Of a stretch of DNA of 64,000 bases, positions 1 through 9,015 are shown one piece after another. A model generated the notes under the pieces. That model was given only the letters and a program-made list of their open reading frames with translations, was not told the DNA's origin and searched no databases. This DNA is from JBMYRH01 sp049602155. Its GTDB lineage: Bacteria > Myxococcota_A > UBA9042 > PHBI01 > JBMYRH01. The stretch lies in assembly GCA_049602155.1 (NCBI GenBank), contig JBMYRH010000002.1, positions 62,001-126,000 of the forward strand, in the 5' to 3' direction. Position 1 is the first letter of the stretch, and every line of letters begins with the position of its first letter. A program made the translations under genes and the position numbers.

Positions 1-2
1 TG

Positions 3-1502
3 ATGCGCCGGTTGATGGTCGTGACGTGTCTCCTTTCGTTCCCTGCGTGCGCCGTCGATTTGACGATCGGCGAGTCAGGTGGGGCAGAGAGTTCAGGAGG
101 AGCCGACACCTGGTCGGTGTCGCCGGATGGTCAGGATGGGGGCGAGGACGCAGCGGCTGGCTCCGTGCAGCCGGACGTGGAGGGCGAGGAGCAGGTGGAC
201 GCGCCGGTTAGCCCGGTCTTGGACCCTGATCGTGATGGCCTGTTCGCCGAGATCGAGACGGCGCTGGGGACCGACCCAGACAACGCAGACACCGATGGGG
301 ACGGACGCTGTGATGGCCCGATCGCCGTCGAGGGCGTCTGCGTGGCGGGTGAGGACGCCAATGGAGACGGGGTCATCAGTGGCGATGAGACGTACCCGCT
401 CTTGTGGGACAGCGACTTCGACACAGTCGGAGATTACGCAGAGACCAACGGGGCGCTCATCGGGCCTGACACCGACAACGATGGCGTGATCGACGCCCTC
501 GATGATGACAGCGACGGTGACGGGCTGCAGGACTCGCGCGACGGGGTCGTCGACGTGGACTTTGATGGCGTCGGCAATTGGCGTGATCCAGATGATGACG
601 GCGATGGGATCCCCACCGCCCTTGAGCACGACGGCGCGGGCTCCTTCGGCGAGATCTTCGGCGTCGACGTCGATGGTGATGGCATCTTCAACCGCTTGGA
701 TCAGGACAGCGACGGGGACGGGCTCCTCGATCTAGAGGAGGGCGTCGTAGACAGCGACGGCGATCAGATCCCGGCGTTCTTGGACGCGGATCACAATGAT
801 GGACCTAAAGGCGACCCTGACGGCGACGGCGTCACCACCGAGGACGAACTGGCGGAGGGAACGAACCCCCTCAAGAGCCCGGAGGCGGAGATGGCGACAA
901 CGGACATCTCTGAAGCGCGTGACGAGTCGACAGACTCCCCTCCTGAGCCGTCAGATCCCGAGGTGACGGATACCGACGCGGACGGCTTGAATGACGCCCT
1001 CGAGGCTGCCATTGGGACAGATACGACCCTGAAGGACACCGACGGTGATGGGCTCTCGGACGCCTTGGAGGCCGGGGATACGCCGGAGTCACCGCCGGAC
1101 AGCGACCTCGATGGTGTCATCGACGCCCTCGACGATGACAGCGACGGGGACGGGGTCTTGGACGCGCTCGAGGGGAGCGATGACACGGACGGTGACGGGA
1201 CGCCCGACTACCTTGATGACGATTCGGACGGAGATGGTCGTTTGGATGCAGAAGAGGGACCGGGGGATAGCGACCTAGATGGCCGCCGTGATTTCGAAGA
1301 TCCAGACGATGAAGATGGCCCCAACGCGGACTACGACGGTGACGGCCTGACGAACGTGCAGGAGTTTGTGCTGGGGACCGATCCGACGCGCGGGGATACC
1401 GACGGAGATGGCATTCAAGACGACATCGAGATCGGCCCTGTCCTCTTTAACCCGACCGACAGCGATGGGGACGGCCTGATCGACGCCCTCGACGCGTTTT
1501 AG
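3..1502 (+). CDS. Thrombospondin type 3 repeat lipoprotein
   Basis: This 499 aa protein is probably an exported, calcium-binding surface lipoprotein. Residues 1-16 form a short lipoprotein signal ending in a lipobox-like FPAC (Cys16). A Ser/Asp/Glu-rich linker follows. From about residue 70 the protein is almost entirely Asp-rich repeats of the DxDxDGxxD type (for example DSDGDGLLD), the thrombospondin type 3 pattern known to bind Ca2+. A Ser/Thr/Glu-rich spacer at about 295-325 splits the repeats into two blocks. There is no recognisable catalytic domain. The ATG lies at the very edge of the window, so its ribosome binding site cannot be seen and a start further upstream cannot be excluded, although the signal peptide supports this one. 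The partner or substrate is unknown. Confidence 0.8.
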   Translation: MRRLMVVTCLLSFPACAVDLTIGESGGAESSGGADTWSVSPDGQDGGEDAAAGSVQPDVEGEEQVDAPVSPVLDPDRDGLFAEIETALGTDPDNADTDGDGRCDGPIAVEGVCVAGEDANGDGVISGDETYPLLWDSDFDTVGDYAETNGALIGPDTDNDGVIDALDDDSDGDGLQDSRDGVVDVDFDGVGNWRDPDDDGDGIPTALEHDGAGSFGEIFGVDVDGDGIFNRLDQDSDGDGLLDLEEGVVDSDGDQIPAFLDADHNDGPKGDPDGDGVTTEDELAEGTNPLKSPEAEMATTDISEARDESTDSPPEPSDPEVTDTDADGLNDALEAAIGTDTTLKDTDGDGLSDALEAGDTPESPPDSDLDGVIDALDDDSDGDGVLDALEGSDDTDGDGTPDYLDDDSDGDGRLDAEEGPGDSDLDGRRDFEDPDDEDGPNADYDGDGLTNVQEFVLGTDPTRGDTDGDGIQDDIEIGPVLFNPTDSDGDGLIDALDAF

Positions 1503-1649
1503 AGCCCCATACCCCCCACATGGCTTGGTCTGTGCGCAGTGTGTGTCGATTGGTCGACCTAATGGCGTGAGGTTTATCCGATCATCGACCGCGCTCGGAG
1601 GCTGTGCTACCGGTTCTGAACGTGACGCAGCTGACCTCAGGAGGGGAGC

Positions 1650-3389
1650 GTGGTCGAACGAACCATCATCGTGGTGATGAGCGGTATGCTCTTCTTAGCT
1701 TGCGGCTCGGGTGACGCCGCGACGGGGACGGAGACCGCCGACGATGTGTCCGAGCCGGTGAGGTCCGCTACGCCCCCAGAAGGGGACATAGACGCGCCCG
1801 TTCGCCCCGCACAAGACGATGTAGAGGAGGTCGCGGAGCCTCTCTGTTCAACCGGCCCTCGCTGGGGCGCGGACGTCCCAGTCGCAGCGCCAGGCGCCTC
1901 GTTGCCGACGTATGCGTGGGCTGAGGCACCGATCGAGGCCCCAGGCTTCACTCACAGCGTCGCCAGTGGTGATCCACTGGCGGACCGCGTCATCCTCTGG
2001 ACCCGCTTCGAGGCCGACGCGGATGGCGCGCCGCTCGACGTCTACTGGGAGGTGGCGACCGACGTCGCCTTTGCGGAGAGGGTCCTGGCCGGGTGGACGA
2101 CGACCTCGGTCGAGCGCGACTATACGGTGAAGGTGGACGCGGTGGGGCTCGCCGCGGGCGCCTCGTATTACTACCGCTTCCGGGCCCTCGGGCACGACTC
2201 TCCGATAGGCCGCACCCGCACCGCCCCCGACGGGTGTCATGAGCGGCTGCGCATCGCGGTGGCTTCCTGTGCGAGCTATGCCCGCGGCTACTTCGTCCCT
2301 TATCGAGAGATCGCGCAGGATGCGGATTTGGATGTCGTGCTGCACCTCGGCGACTACATCTATGAGTACGGCGGCAGCGGCGTTCGAGTCATGGCGCCAC
2401 CCTGGGAGATCGTCACGGCGTCGGACTACCGTCTCCGCTACGCGCACTACCGAAGTGATCCCGATCTGCAGGAGGCGCATCGACAGCACCCCTGGATCGT
2501 CACCTGGGATGATCATGAGAGCGCCAACGACGCGTACGCGACAGGTGCGCAGAACCACAACGCGGGCGAAGGGGACTGGAGCGAGCGCAAGGTCGTCGCC
2601 GCACAGGTCTACGCGGAGTGGATGCCTCTGCGCGAGAAGGCGAACCCCGTGTCGATTTGGCGGGCGTTTCGCTTTGGCGATCTGATCGACTTGATGATCC
2701 TGGAGTCGCGGCTCACCGCGAGGTCGCAGCAAGGGACCTGGGATGATCCCTCGGTGTTTCACGACCCCGAGCGCACCATGCTAGGCGAGGAGCAGGAGGC
2801 GTGGCTCAGCGCTCAGTTGCGTGACTCCACCGCCACCTGGGCCTTCATTGGGCAGCAAGTCATGGTGGGGCAACTTCAGTCGGATGGCTTCGCCTTCAAC
2901 CCTGACCAATGGGATGGCTATACGGTGGCGCGTGAGCGGCTCTTCGCCGCGATCGAGGCGGGGGGCGCGGATAACACGGTGGTGTTGACCGGGGACATCC
3001 ACTCTTCGTGGGGGATGGATCTGGCTCACACGCCTCAGGACCCAGCGACCTATGATCCCAGCACAGGGGAGGGCGCCTTCGCCGTCGAGTTCATCACGCC
3101 AGGGGTCTCCTCGACCGTGGAGCTCAGCAATGATGTGCTTGAGTTCGTGGACTGGGAGACCTTCGCGCCGCACGTGCAGTATCGAGACATCGACCGCACC
3201 GGCTACCTGGCCCTCGATGTCAGCCGCGAGGGCACGGAGGCCGTGTGGCATCACATCGATAATGTCGCCGATATCGAGGCGGTCTCAGAGGTCGCCAAGT
3301 CGATGGCCGTGTACGACGGGGTGCCGCACGTGGTGGAGCTAGAGGCCCACCGCGCACCTCGGGCGCTGGCGCCCCCGCTCGCGCCCTGA
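1650..3389 (+). CDS. PhoD-like metallophosphatase lipoprotein (Sec-exported)
   Basis: This 579 aa protein is a PhoD-family phosphodiesterase/alkaline phosphatase, expected to release phosphate from organic phosphoesters outside the inner membrane. The GTG start is fixed by AGGAGG at 1639-1644. Residues 1-18 are a lipoprotein signal (LFLAC, Cys18), followed by an acidic linker. A PhoD N-terminal beta-sandwich spans about 100-190 and starts HSVASGDP. The metallophosphatase domain runs from about 195 to 560. It carries the expected metal motifs HLGDYIYEYGG, WDDHESANDAY and LTGDIHSSW. The family usually uses a Tat signal, but this copy has an ordinary Sec/Lol-type signal. A second, Tat-type paralogue lies 1 kb away on the other strand. 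The gene converges on the cyclophilin gene with one base between stops. Confidence 0.9.
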   Translation: MVERTIIVVMSGMLFLACGSGDAATGTETADDVSEPVRSATPPEGDIDAPVRPAQDDVEEVAEPLCSTGPRWGADVPVAAPGASLPTYAWAEAPIEAPGFTHSVASGDPLADRVILWTRFEADADGAPLDVYWEVATDVAFAERVLAGWTTTSVERDYTVKVDAVGLAAGASYYYRFRALGHDSPIGRTRTAPDGCHERLRIAVASCASYARGYFVPYREIAQDADLDVVLHLGDYIYEYGGSGVRVMAPPWEIVTASDYRLRYAHYRSDPDLQEAHRQHPWIVTWDDHESANDAYATGAQNHNAGEGDWSERKVVAAQVYAEWMPLREKANPVSIWRAFRFGDLIDLMILESRLTARSQQGTWDDPSVFHDPERTMLGEEQEAWLSAQLRDSTATWAFIGQQVMVGQLQSDGFAFNPDQWDGYTVARERLFAAIEAGGADNTVVLTGDIHSSWGMDLAHTPQDPATYDPSTGEGAFAVEFITPGVSSTVELSNDVLEFVDWETFAPHVQYRDIDRTGYLALDVSREGTEAVWHHIDNVADIEAVSEVAKSMAVYDGVPHVVELEAHRAPRALAPPLAP

Positions 3390-3390
3390 C

Positions 3391-3993
3391 TCAGGGGACG
3401 AGGACCTCAACGCTCTCTATGATCACTGGCACTAACGGAACATCATCGCCGTCCGTGTCGCTCTCCGCGATGGCGTCGATGGTCTCCATGCCGCTCGTCA
3501 CCACGCCAAAGACGACGTAGCCAGGCTCGGCGTCGCTCACGTAGTCCAAGGCCGTGTTGTCGACGTGGTTGACGAAGAACTGGCTCGTCGCGCTGTCGGG
3601 ATCGCTGGTCCGGGCCATGGCGACTGAGCCGCGCACGTTGAGGAGCCCGTTGGGGCCCTCGTGAGCCACAGGATCGTGGTAGACGAGCTTCTTTTTGCCG
3701 TCTGTGCGCATCCCGCCGCCTTGCACCATGAACCCGGCGATCACACGGTGGAATGTCGTCTTCGGCAGCCCATCACGTCCGTCGTAATGGCCTTCGTTCA
3801 CGTAGCGCGAGAAGTTCGCGACCGTCAGCGGGGCGGCCTCGGCGTTCAGCGCGAGAGTGAACTGACCAAGGGTCGTGGTGAACTGGACGCTTTGGACCAA
3901 GACGACGCTCTCGTCACGCGTCGCAGGGGCCTCGTCGCACCCCGAGGCCGTCCAGAGCAGGAGCCCGATTAACGCACAGCAGAGCACCCTCAT
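3391..3993 (-). CDS. Cyclophilin-type peptidyl-prolyl isomerase lipoprotein
   Basis: This 200 aa protein is a lipid-anchored cyclophilin catalysing cis-trans isomerisation of prolyl bonds, presumably in the periplasm. The signal peptide ends in TASGC (Cys19). The catalytic core shows FHRVIAGFMVQGGG, with the active-site Arg, and ATSQFFVN, both typical of bacterial PpiA/PpiB proteins. A short acidic insertion (ESDTDGDD) sits near the C terminus. I chose ATG 3993 over the GTG at 3999 because AGGAAG lies about 5 bases upstream of the ATG but abuts the GTG. The gene has its own candidate promoter and is separated by 77 bases from crcB, which is on the same strand. Confidence 0.9.
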   Translation of the reverse strand: MRVLCCALIGLLLWTASGCDEAPATRDESVVLVQSVQFTTTLGQFTLALNAEAAPLTVANFSRYVNEGHYDGRDGLPKTTFHRVIAGFMVQGGGMRTDGKKKLVYHDPVAHEGPNGLLNVRGSVAMARTSDPDSATSQFFVNHVDNTALDYVSDAEPGYVVFGVVTSGMETIDAIAESDTDGDDVPLVPVIIESVEVLVP

Positions 3994-4022
3994 CTTCACT
4001 TCCTGAGTCCACGGTCATGCAC

Positions 4023-4050
4023 AGGCTAAAGTTCTCGTTGGCGGCGTCAA
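4023..4050 (-). promoter_or_regulatory. Candidate sigma-70 promoter for the cyclophilin gene
   Basis: Read on the minus strand, TTGACG (4050-4045) is followed by a 16-base spacer and TAGCCT (4028-4023), about 30 bases before ATG 3993. The -35 is good and the -10 is weak (3 of 6 bases). Confidence 0.4.
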
Positions 4051-4076
4051 CAGTGACGCGCCACGAGCGCCCCTTA

Positions 4077-4454
4077 TCACCCTGCGAGTCGCCCGATGCG
4101 GTCGCCCGCCCACACGGCGATAAGCCCCGCGACGTTGGTGACCGAGACGTAGACGAGCGCGGCACCCCAGCGCCCTTGGCTGATGAGCCCGAGGGCGTCG
4201 GCTCCGAAGCTTGAGAACGTCGTGAACCCACCGAGTCCCCCGACCACGATGGCGAGCCGGACCTCGTCGCGGCCCCACCAGGGTCCCGCGAGCAGGACAC
4301 CGAGCACGCCTATCAAGAGGCAGCCCACGACGTTGACCGTCAGAGTACCGAAGGGGAACCCTGGGCCGAGCTTGGCGCCCATCATCAGCGAGACACCGTA
4401 GCGCAACACGCTGCCCACTGCGCCACCAAGCATCACGCCGATCCAGACGCTCAC
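4077..4454 (-). CDS. crcB: Fluoride ion channel CrcB/FluC
   Basis: This 125 aa integral membrane protein is a Fluc-type fluoride exporter. It has the expected length and four hydrophobic segments. The family signatures GTLTVNVVGC (GTLxVNxxG) and GGLGGFTTFSSF, with the central Phe-box and Na+ site residues, are both present. The GTG start overlaps the stop of the upstream Tat-PhoD gene as GTGA, so the two are almost certainly one translationally coupled transcript. No fluoride riboswitch can precede it because there is no leader between the genes. Fluc channels work as dual-topology dimers, so a single gene is sufficient. Confidence 0.93.
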   Translation of the reverse strand: MSVWIGVMLGGAVGSVLRYGVSLMMGAKLGPGFPFGTLTVNVVGCLLIGVLGVLLAGPWWGRDEVRLAIVVGGLGGFTTFSSFGADALGLISQGRWGAALVYVSVTNVAGLIAVWAGDRIGRLAG

Positions 4455-5926
4455 GCTGGCTCCTGGGTCAGCGTCGTCTCGAAGACGACCTCGCCGGTGG
4501 CTGCGTCGAGGAAGCGCACGTGCACCGTGTCCGCGACGGGATCAAAGGTGATGAAGGTCGCCTTACGGCTCGCGTCTGCGTACAGGAATTGGTCTCCTGG
4601 GAGATACGCCTCGGCCTCCTCGGGCTGAAGCTCTGCGAGCCCGGGGATCGGGTTGCCGAATTGCGGCCCGCCGGGGCCGACCATGATCTCCCAGTTGCGC
4701 CGCATCGGCCCCTCGATATCGACACGGTTGACCGTCCCGACGTGCAGGTCACCCGCGATGAACCAGACATTGTCGAGGGGGGCGATCGCGTCGACGAGCT
4801 GCTGCCGTTGTGACCAGTAGCCCTTCCACCAGTCGCTGCCCGCCCCCCAGAGCTCTGGGAGGTTACTGAAGGGCACCGAGGTCATCACGGCCTTGAAGTG
4901 ACACGGGCTCTCGGCGAGGGACTGGGTCAACCACGCGAGCTGCTCGCGTGAGATGTAGATGGCGTCGTCGGTCAGCCGCGTCTCTGGGATACGCTCAGTG
5001 CGACAGTCGAGGACAAAGAGCTCGACGCTGTCGCCCCACCGGTAGCTGTCCCAGAAGCGATCGCCATCTCGGGGGACGGCGAGGTGCTCGAACCAGGCGT
5101 CCCGGCCGGCGTCATAGTGCTCAGGGTCCATCTCGGAGCGCACCGCGTTGTTTGAGATCTCATGGTCGTCGAGGGTGGCGTAGAAGGCACCCCGCCGCAT
5201 CACGGCTTGGTAGCCTGGGTCGCGCAGGGTGTCTCGCCACATCCCACGGTACCCTTCTCGCGTGGAGACGTCGTCGTAGTAGCCCATGTCGCCGAGCTGC
5301 AAGAAGGCGTCGTAGGGGTGCTCAGCGGTCCGCAGGAGCGCCTCGTAAGGCATGTGGACGTATTTGGTGCAGGCCGTGGCGGCGAAGGTCACAGGGCTCA
5401 GGTCCCCAGGTGCCCATGCGGTCGTGAAGGTCGCGATGGCCGAGCGGCCAGTCCACGATGCGTCGTCTCCCTCAAGGAGCGCCGCGCCGTAGTGGGTCCC
5501 GGGGCTAAGGCCCTCGATGACCGCCTTCATGTAACCATCCTCGGGGGTCAGCACCTCGTCGATCACGATGGTACGCGCGTCGAGGTCCTCGGGGCTCATC
5601 GTCTCCCAGACGCGCAGCCGCTTCGGGGCGTCGTCCGCTGTGAAGGTCGCGATGATGCCTTCATCGGCGCGCACGGCGCCCACATGGAGGCCCAGGCTAA
5701 AGGGCTCATCGCGCTCCAGCAGTGCGGTAGGGGACCAGACAGCCTCGGCTGATGCGGCGTCGATAGCGCCGCCATCCAGGCTGCCGCCTGCGTCGAGGTC
5801 CGACTGAGGGGCGCTGCCCGCCGTGTCCTTGCAGCTCGCCATGAAGATGGGGACGCTCGCCAAGCCCATTTTGAGCAGCTGACGTCGGTTCCACATGCGA
5901 GGTCTTAGGCCTGTCTTCTCGTCCAT
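4451..5926 (-). CDS. PhoD-like metallophosphatase, Tat-exported lipoprotein
   Basis: This 491 aa protein is a second PhoD-family phosphodiesterase/alkaline phosphatase. Its N terminus has a twin-arginine signal, NRRQLLKMG, with the Arg pair at 14-15. A lipobox-like FMASC follows at Cys32, so it is exported folded and probably lipid-anchored. Catalytic-domain motifs are FLQLGDMGYYDD, TLDDHEISNN and FIAGDLHVG. ATG 5926 is preferred over GTG 5932 because GAGGGG at 5937-5932 is correctly spaced from the ATG and overlaps the GTG. It heads an operon with crcB (GTGA overlap) behind a strong promoter. Similarity to the 1650-3389 protein is limited to the motifs, so this does not look like a recent duplication. 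Confidence 0.9.
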   Translation of the reverse strand: MDEKTGLRPRMWNRRQLLKMGLASVPIFMASCKDTAGSAPQSDLDAGGSLDGGAIDAASAEAVWSPTALLERDEPFSLGLHVGAVRADEGIIATFTADDAPKRLRVWETMSPEDLDARTIVIDEVLTPEDGYMKAVIEGLSPGTHYGAALLEGDDASWTGRSAIATFTTAWAPGDLSPVTFAATACTKYVHMPYEALLRTAEHPYDAFLQLGDMGYYDDVSTREGYRGMWRDTLRDPGYQAVMRRGAFYATLDDHEISNNAVRSEMDPEHYDAGRDAWFEHLAVPRDGDRFWDSYRWGDSVELFVLDCRTERIPETRLTDDAIYISREQLAWLTQSLAESPCHFKAVMTSVPFSNLPELWGAGSDWWKGYWSQRQQLVDAIAPLDNVWFIAGDLHVGTVNRVDIEGPMRRNWEIMVGPGGPQFGNPIPGLAELQPEEAEAYLPGDQFLYADASRKATFITFDPVADTVHVRFLDAATGEVVFETTLTQEPA

Positions 5927-5950
5927 GAACACCCCTCGATGACACCCGGC

Positions 5951-5979
5951 TGTATAGCCTTCGGCAGGCCTTGTGTCAC
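5951..5979 (-). promoter_or_regulatory. Sigma-70-type promoter for the phoD-like/crcB operon
   Basis: On the minus strand, GTGACA (5979-5974; 5 of 6 to consensus) is followed by a 17-base spacer and TATACA (5956-5951). The predicted transcript start is about 20 bases before ATG 5926. Confidence 0.6.
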
Positions 5980-6058
5980 GGGGACGTCGAGGTAGAGTTT
6001 CCTTGACTCAGAGGGGTCTGAAGCGCACGGTGCAGCCGAACAAAGACTGGATGAATAC

Positions 6059-7543
6059 TTGAAATTTCAGGACATGAACCTTCCGGCGCCCCTGCTTCGC
6101 GCCGTTGAAGACCTCGGCTTCGAGACCCCCACAGCCATTCAAGCGAAAGCCCTCCCCGTACTCTTGGGGGGCAGCGACCTCGCCGGCCAGGCACAGACTG
6201 GTACCGGCAAGACAGCGTGCTTCCTCTTGGCGGCGATGACCCGCCTGACGGAGAGCAACCGCCCGAAAAACGGCGCACCCCGGTGTCTCATCGTGGCCCC
6301 AACGCGCGAGCTGGCGATTCAAATCGCCGAAGACGCCCGTGGCCTCAGCGTGCACAGCGACTTTGGTGTCGTGACCTGCTACGGCGGGACCGGCTGGGAG
6401 GCTCAGGCCCGCGCCGTACAGGCCGGCTGTGACATCGTCGTGGGCACGCCAGGCCGCCTCATCGATTACTGCCGAAAGGGCGTGTTGTCCCTTGATCGCA
6501 TCGAGGTCTTCGTCCTCGACGAGGCCGACCGCATGTTCGACATGGGGTTCATCAAGGACATCAACTACCTCTTCAGCAAGGTGCCGCCGAAGGGACGCCG
6601 TCAAGCGCTCCTCTTCTCGGCCACGCTCAGTCAGTCCGTGATGCGCCTCGCTTGGCGTTACATGGTCGACCCTGTCGAGATCAACATCGAGCCCGACAAG
6701 GTCGCGCACGAGAACATCGCGCAGTCGCTCTACCACGTGTCCAGCCGCGAGAAGTTGCCGCTGTTGCTCGGGTTGCTCGAGCGCGAGAAGCCGAGCCGTG
6801 CGATGCTCTTCGTGAACATGAAGCGCACCGGGGAAGAGCTGTGCTGGCGCCTCAACCAGAACGGGTATCAGGCGGTCTACATCTCTGGCGACATCTCGCA
6901 GAAGAAGCGCCAGCGCATCATTGAGGCCCTCAAAGAGGGGATCATTCAGTACCTGGTGGCGACCGATGTGGCGAGCCGCGGGATTCACTGTGATGACGTC
7001 AGCCATGTCTTCAACTGGGACATCCCAGAGGACGCGGAGGACTATGTTCACCGTATCGGCCGCACGGCGCGCGCGGGGGCTAGCGGCACCGCGATTACGC
7101 TCGCCTGTGAGAACTACGTCATCGGCCTCCCGGCCGTTGAGAAATACATGGGCCTGAAGATCCCCGTGGTGCACGTCGAGGACGAGCATATGGGGGTCGA
7201 CAAGTCAGGGTACTTCCGCCGCCGCAGGGGCAACACCTACTGCGGTTGGCCGCTGGGTGCCGACATGAGTGAGCAGGACCGCTTCGACGTGGGCCCTGAC
7301 GCCGGACGTGATGATAACCGTGGCGGCGGTCGCGGACGCGGTCGCAGCGGTGGCGGTGGTCGCAGCGGTGGCGGTGGCCGAGGTCGCAGTGGCGGTGGTC
7401 GCGGCGGACGCGATGATCGGCCTAACCGCAGCGATAGGCCCCGGCGCTCAGAGTCCAGTAAGCCGTCGTCGGCGCCCTCAAGCTCGGCCCCGAAGCCGAA
7501 GCGTAAGCGCGTCCGTCGTCGCATCGGCGAGGGCCAGGACTAG
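6059..7543 (+). CDS. DEAD-box RNA helicase with RGG-rich tail
   Basis: This 494 aa protein is an ATP-dependent DEAD-box RNA helicase of the RhlB/RhlE type, acting on structured RNA in the cytoplasm. The Q motif is at the N terminus. AQTGTGKT (Walker A, residues 45-52), LDEADRMFDMGF (DEAD), FSATLS (SAT) and HRIGRTAR (motif VI) follow in order. Residues from about 415 to the end form a low-complexity Arg/Gly/Ser tail of RGG/GRG units and then a basic stretch, as in RNA-binding tails of RhlE-like helicases. The TTG start at 6059 keeps the Q-motif Phe (residue 3). ATG 6074 is the alternative but would lose that residue. No strong Shine-Dalgarno is visible for either. It is transcribed alone. Confidence 0.9.
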   Translation: MKFQDMNLPAPLLRAVEDLGFETPTAIQAKALPVLLGGSDLAGQAQTGTGKTACFLLAAMTRLTESNRPKNGAPRCLIVAPTRELAIQIAEDARGLSVHSDFGVVTCYGGTGWEAQARAVQAGCDIVVGTPGRLIDYCRKGVLSLDRIEVFVLDEADRMFDMGFIKDINYLFSKVPPKGRRQALLFSATLSQSVMRLAWRYMVDPVEINIEPDKVAHENIAQSLYHVSSREKLPLLLGLLEREKPSRAMLFVNMKRTGEELCWRLNQNGYQAVYISGDISQKKRQRIIEALKEGIIQYLVATDVASRGIHCDDVSHVFNWDIPEDAEDYVHRIGRTARAGASGTAITLACENYVIGLPAVEKYMGLKIPVVHVEDEHMGVDKSGYFRRRRGNTYCGWPLGADMSEQDRFDVGPDAGRDDNRGGGRGRGRSGGGGRSGGGGRGRSGGGRGGRDDRPNRSDRPRRSESSKPSSAPSSSAPKPKRKRVRRRIGEGQD

Positions 7544-7560
7544 CAGGGCGAGAGGCCACT

Positions 7561-9015
7561 TCAGCGGAGTACACGTCGACTCGGTAGAGCATCTGCGAGG
7601 CCGATAAGGAGCCCCGTCGCGATCAAGGGTCCGAGGGCCCCTGCGGCGACGAAGAGCGCCTCAAGGCCGCTGACGCTCTGGTGCAAATTCAGCGCCTGAG
7701 CCGTCGTGAGCAAGAAGTCTGCGCCAGTCGCCCCTGCGAGGAGCAAGGCGAGCGGTCTTGCACCGCGCTTGCCCCAATGCACGAGCGCCCCCAAGGCGGT
7801 GAGCGCGACGACCATGGCGGTGTCAAACGCGACCCAGGCCGATTGAATGCTCGGGTCGCCGAACCAGCGCTCCCCGTCGGCGCTCGCCAGCAACAGCGTC
7901 CATGGCACGAGCAGCGCTGCCAAGAGCCACAGCGTCGCCGACCAGCGTTGTGGTGGGACCTGCGCCCCCCAACGTCGGAGAGAGTCGAGCCCGAAGGCTA
8001 AAAGTCCCCCTCCAGAGAAGGCCTGAAGGACAGCGTGGATGGCCCCAACCTCTAACGGCTTAGGGCTGCTCACCAGGAGCTGCGTGCGCCATCGATCTGG
8101 CTTGAAGCGCGCCTTGAAGTCACGCACCCCCTGGAAGTTATAGAGGCCCCCTAAGTGGTCATGAGCCCACTTGAGCCCACGGCGCAGGCGGCGATGAGGC
8201 CCGGGCCCGGTGTCCACCTCGGCCAGGGGGGACAGCCCCAGGGTCACGAATTGGTCTCCTCGGCTCGCTGCGTCGCGCATGGCGGTGTCGATGAGGAGCT
8301 CGACGGTCCCGTTTGGGGCCTCGGGGACGCGGAGGACGTCCTCGAAGAACCAGCCGCTGCGTTGGTAGACAGGGATCGCGGAGAGGAACCCTACGGCGCG
8401 CCCGTTATGCTCGGCGATGTAGTAGCGCCGCTCGGCAGCCTGGTGAAAGGGCTGGAGGTCCACCAGGAATGCCATGGCGCTCATCCTGCGGCTGGCCAGC
8501 CAGCGTTGAAGGACGGTCTCAATCTCTGCGCGCACTGGTCCAGGGGCGTGGGCGATCTCGTCCTCGCTCACGGTGCGCACCTCGACCCCCTTGTTGCGGG
8601 CTCGGTGGAGTTGGGCTCTGAGGCTCGCGCGGTCGGAGCCCTCGGTCGTGTAGCGAGCCGGGTCCCACTCGGGCTGTTCGCCGATCGCGACGCTGTCGAC
8701 CGGAGGTGAACCCTCGCGGCGGGACAGCGCGTCGACGAAGTCTTGATCTGCGGAGAAGAAGAGGGTGCGTTGGCCGGCGGCGATCCCCTCGGCGATGAAC
8801 CTGCCCGCCACGGCCGCCGTGGACTCTGGCGGCGCGATTGGGACCCCCGCCGCGACCCGGTATCGCCCGCACTCTCGATAAGCGACGACGGCGCCGGGCG
8901 ACGGCACCTCGGGGTCGAACCAGTACAGGTTGCCCTCTTCAAGGATCTGAAACGATGTGGGGTGCTCACCCCAGGCCTTCAGGGCCGCCAATACCCGCTC
9001 AGTCTCCTCACCCAT
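7561..9015 (-). CDS. DUF2156 (MprF-type) acyl-phospholipid transferase-like membrane protein
   Basis: The N-terminal three fifths of this 484 aa protein match the DUF2156 domain of phosphatidylglycerol lysyltransferases (double GNAT fold). Features include LYWFDPEVPSPGAVVAYR near the start, basic RAQLHRARNKG and the later FVTLGLSPLAEVD. That family transfers aminoacyl groups to phosphatidylglycerol or modifies other lipids. The C-terminal part (about 315-480) holds four or five hydrophobic segments, the reverse of the MprF order, where the membrane domain comes first. ATG 9015 overlaps the upstream stop as TGATG, so it is coupled to the lipoprotein gene; the longer TTG start at 9036 has no support. 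The substrate is unknown. Confidence 0.75.
   Translation of the reverse strand: MGEETERVLAALKAWGEHPTSFQILEEGNLYWFDPEVPSPGAVVAYRECGRYRVAAGVPIAPPESTAAVAGRFIAEGIAAGQRTLFFSADQDFVDALSRREGSPPVDSVAIGEQPEWDPARYTTEGSDRASLRAQLHRARNKGVEVRTVSEDEIAHAPGPVRAEIETVLQRWLASRRMSAMAFLVDLQPFHQAAERRYYIAEHNGRAVGFLSAIPVYQRSGWFFEDVLRVPEAPNGTVELLIDTAMRDAASRGDQFVTLGLSPLAEVDTGPGPHRRLRRGLKWAHDHLGGLYNFQGVRDFKARFKPDRWRTQLLVSSPKPLEVGAIHAVLQAFSGGGLLAFGLDSLRRWGAQVPPQRWSATLWLLAALLVPWTLLLASADGERWFGDPSIQSAWVAFDTAMVVALTALGALVHWGKRGARPLALLLAGATGADFLLTTAQALNLHQSVSGLEALFVAAGALGPLIATGLLIGLADALPSRRVLR

Noticed and set aside
4455..4470. Fluoride riboswitch for crcB
   Set aside because: crcB overlaps the upstream coding sequence, so no leader exists, and I saw no riboswitch-like element before the operon.
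6059..7189. 393 aa minus-strand frame inside the helicase gene
   Set aside because: It is antisense to an unmistakable DEAD-box helicase and has no recognisable domain.
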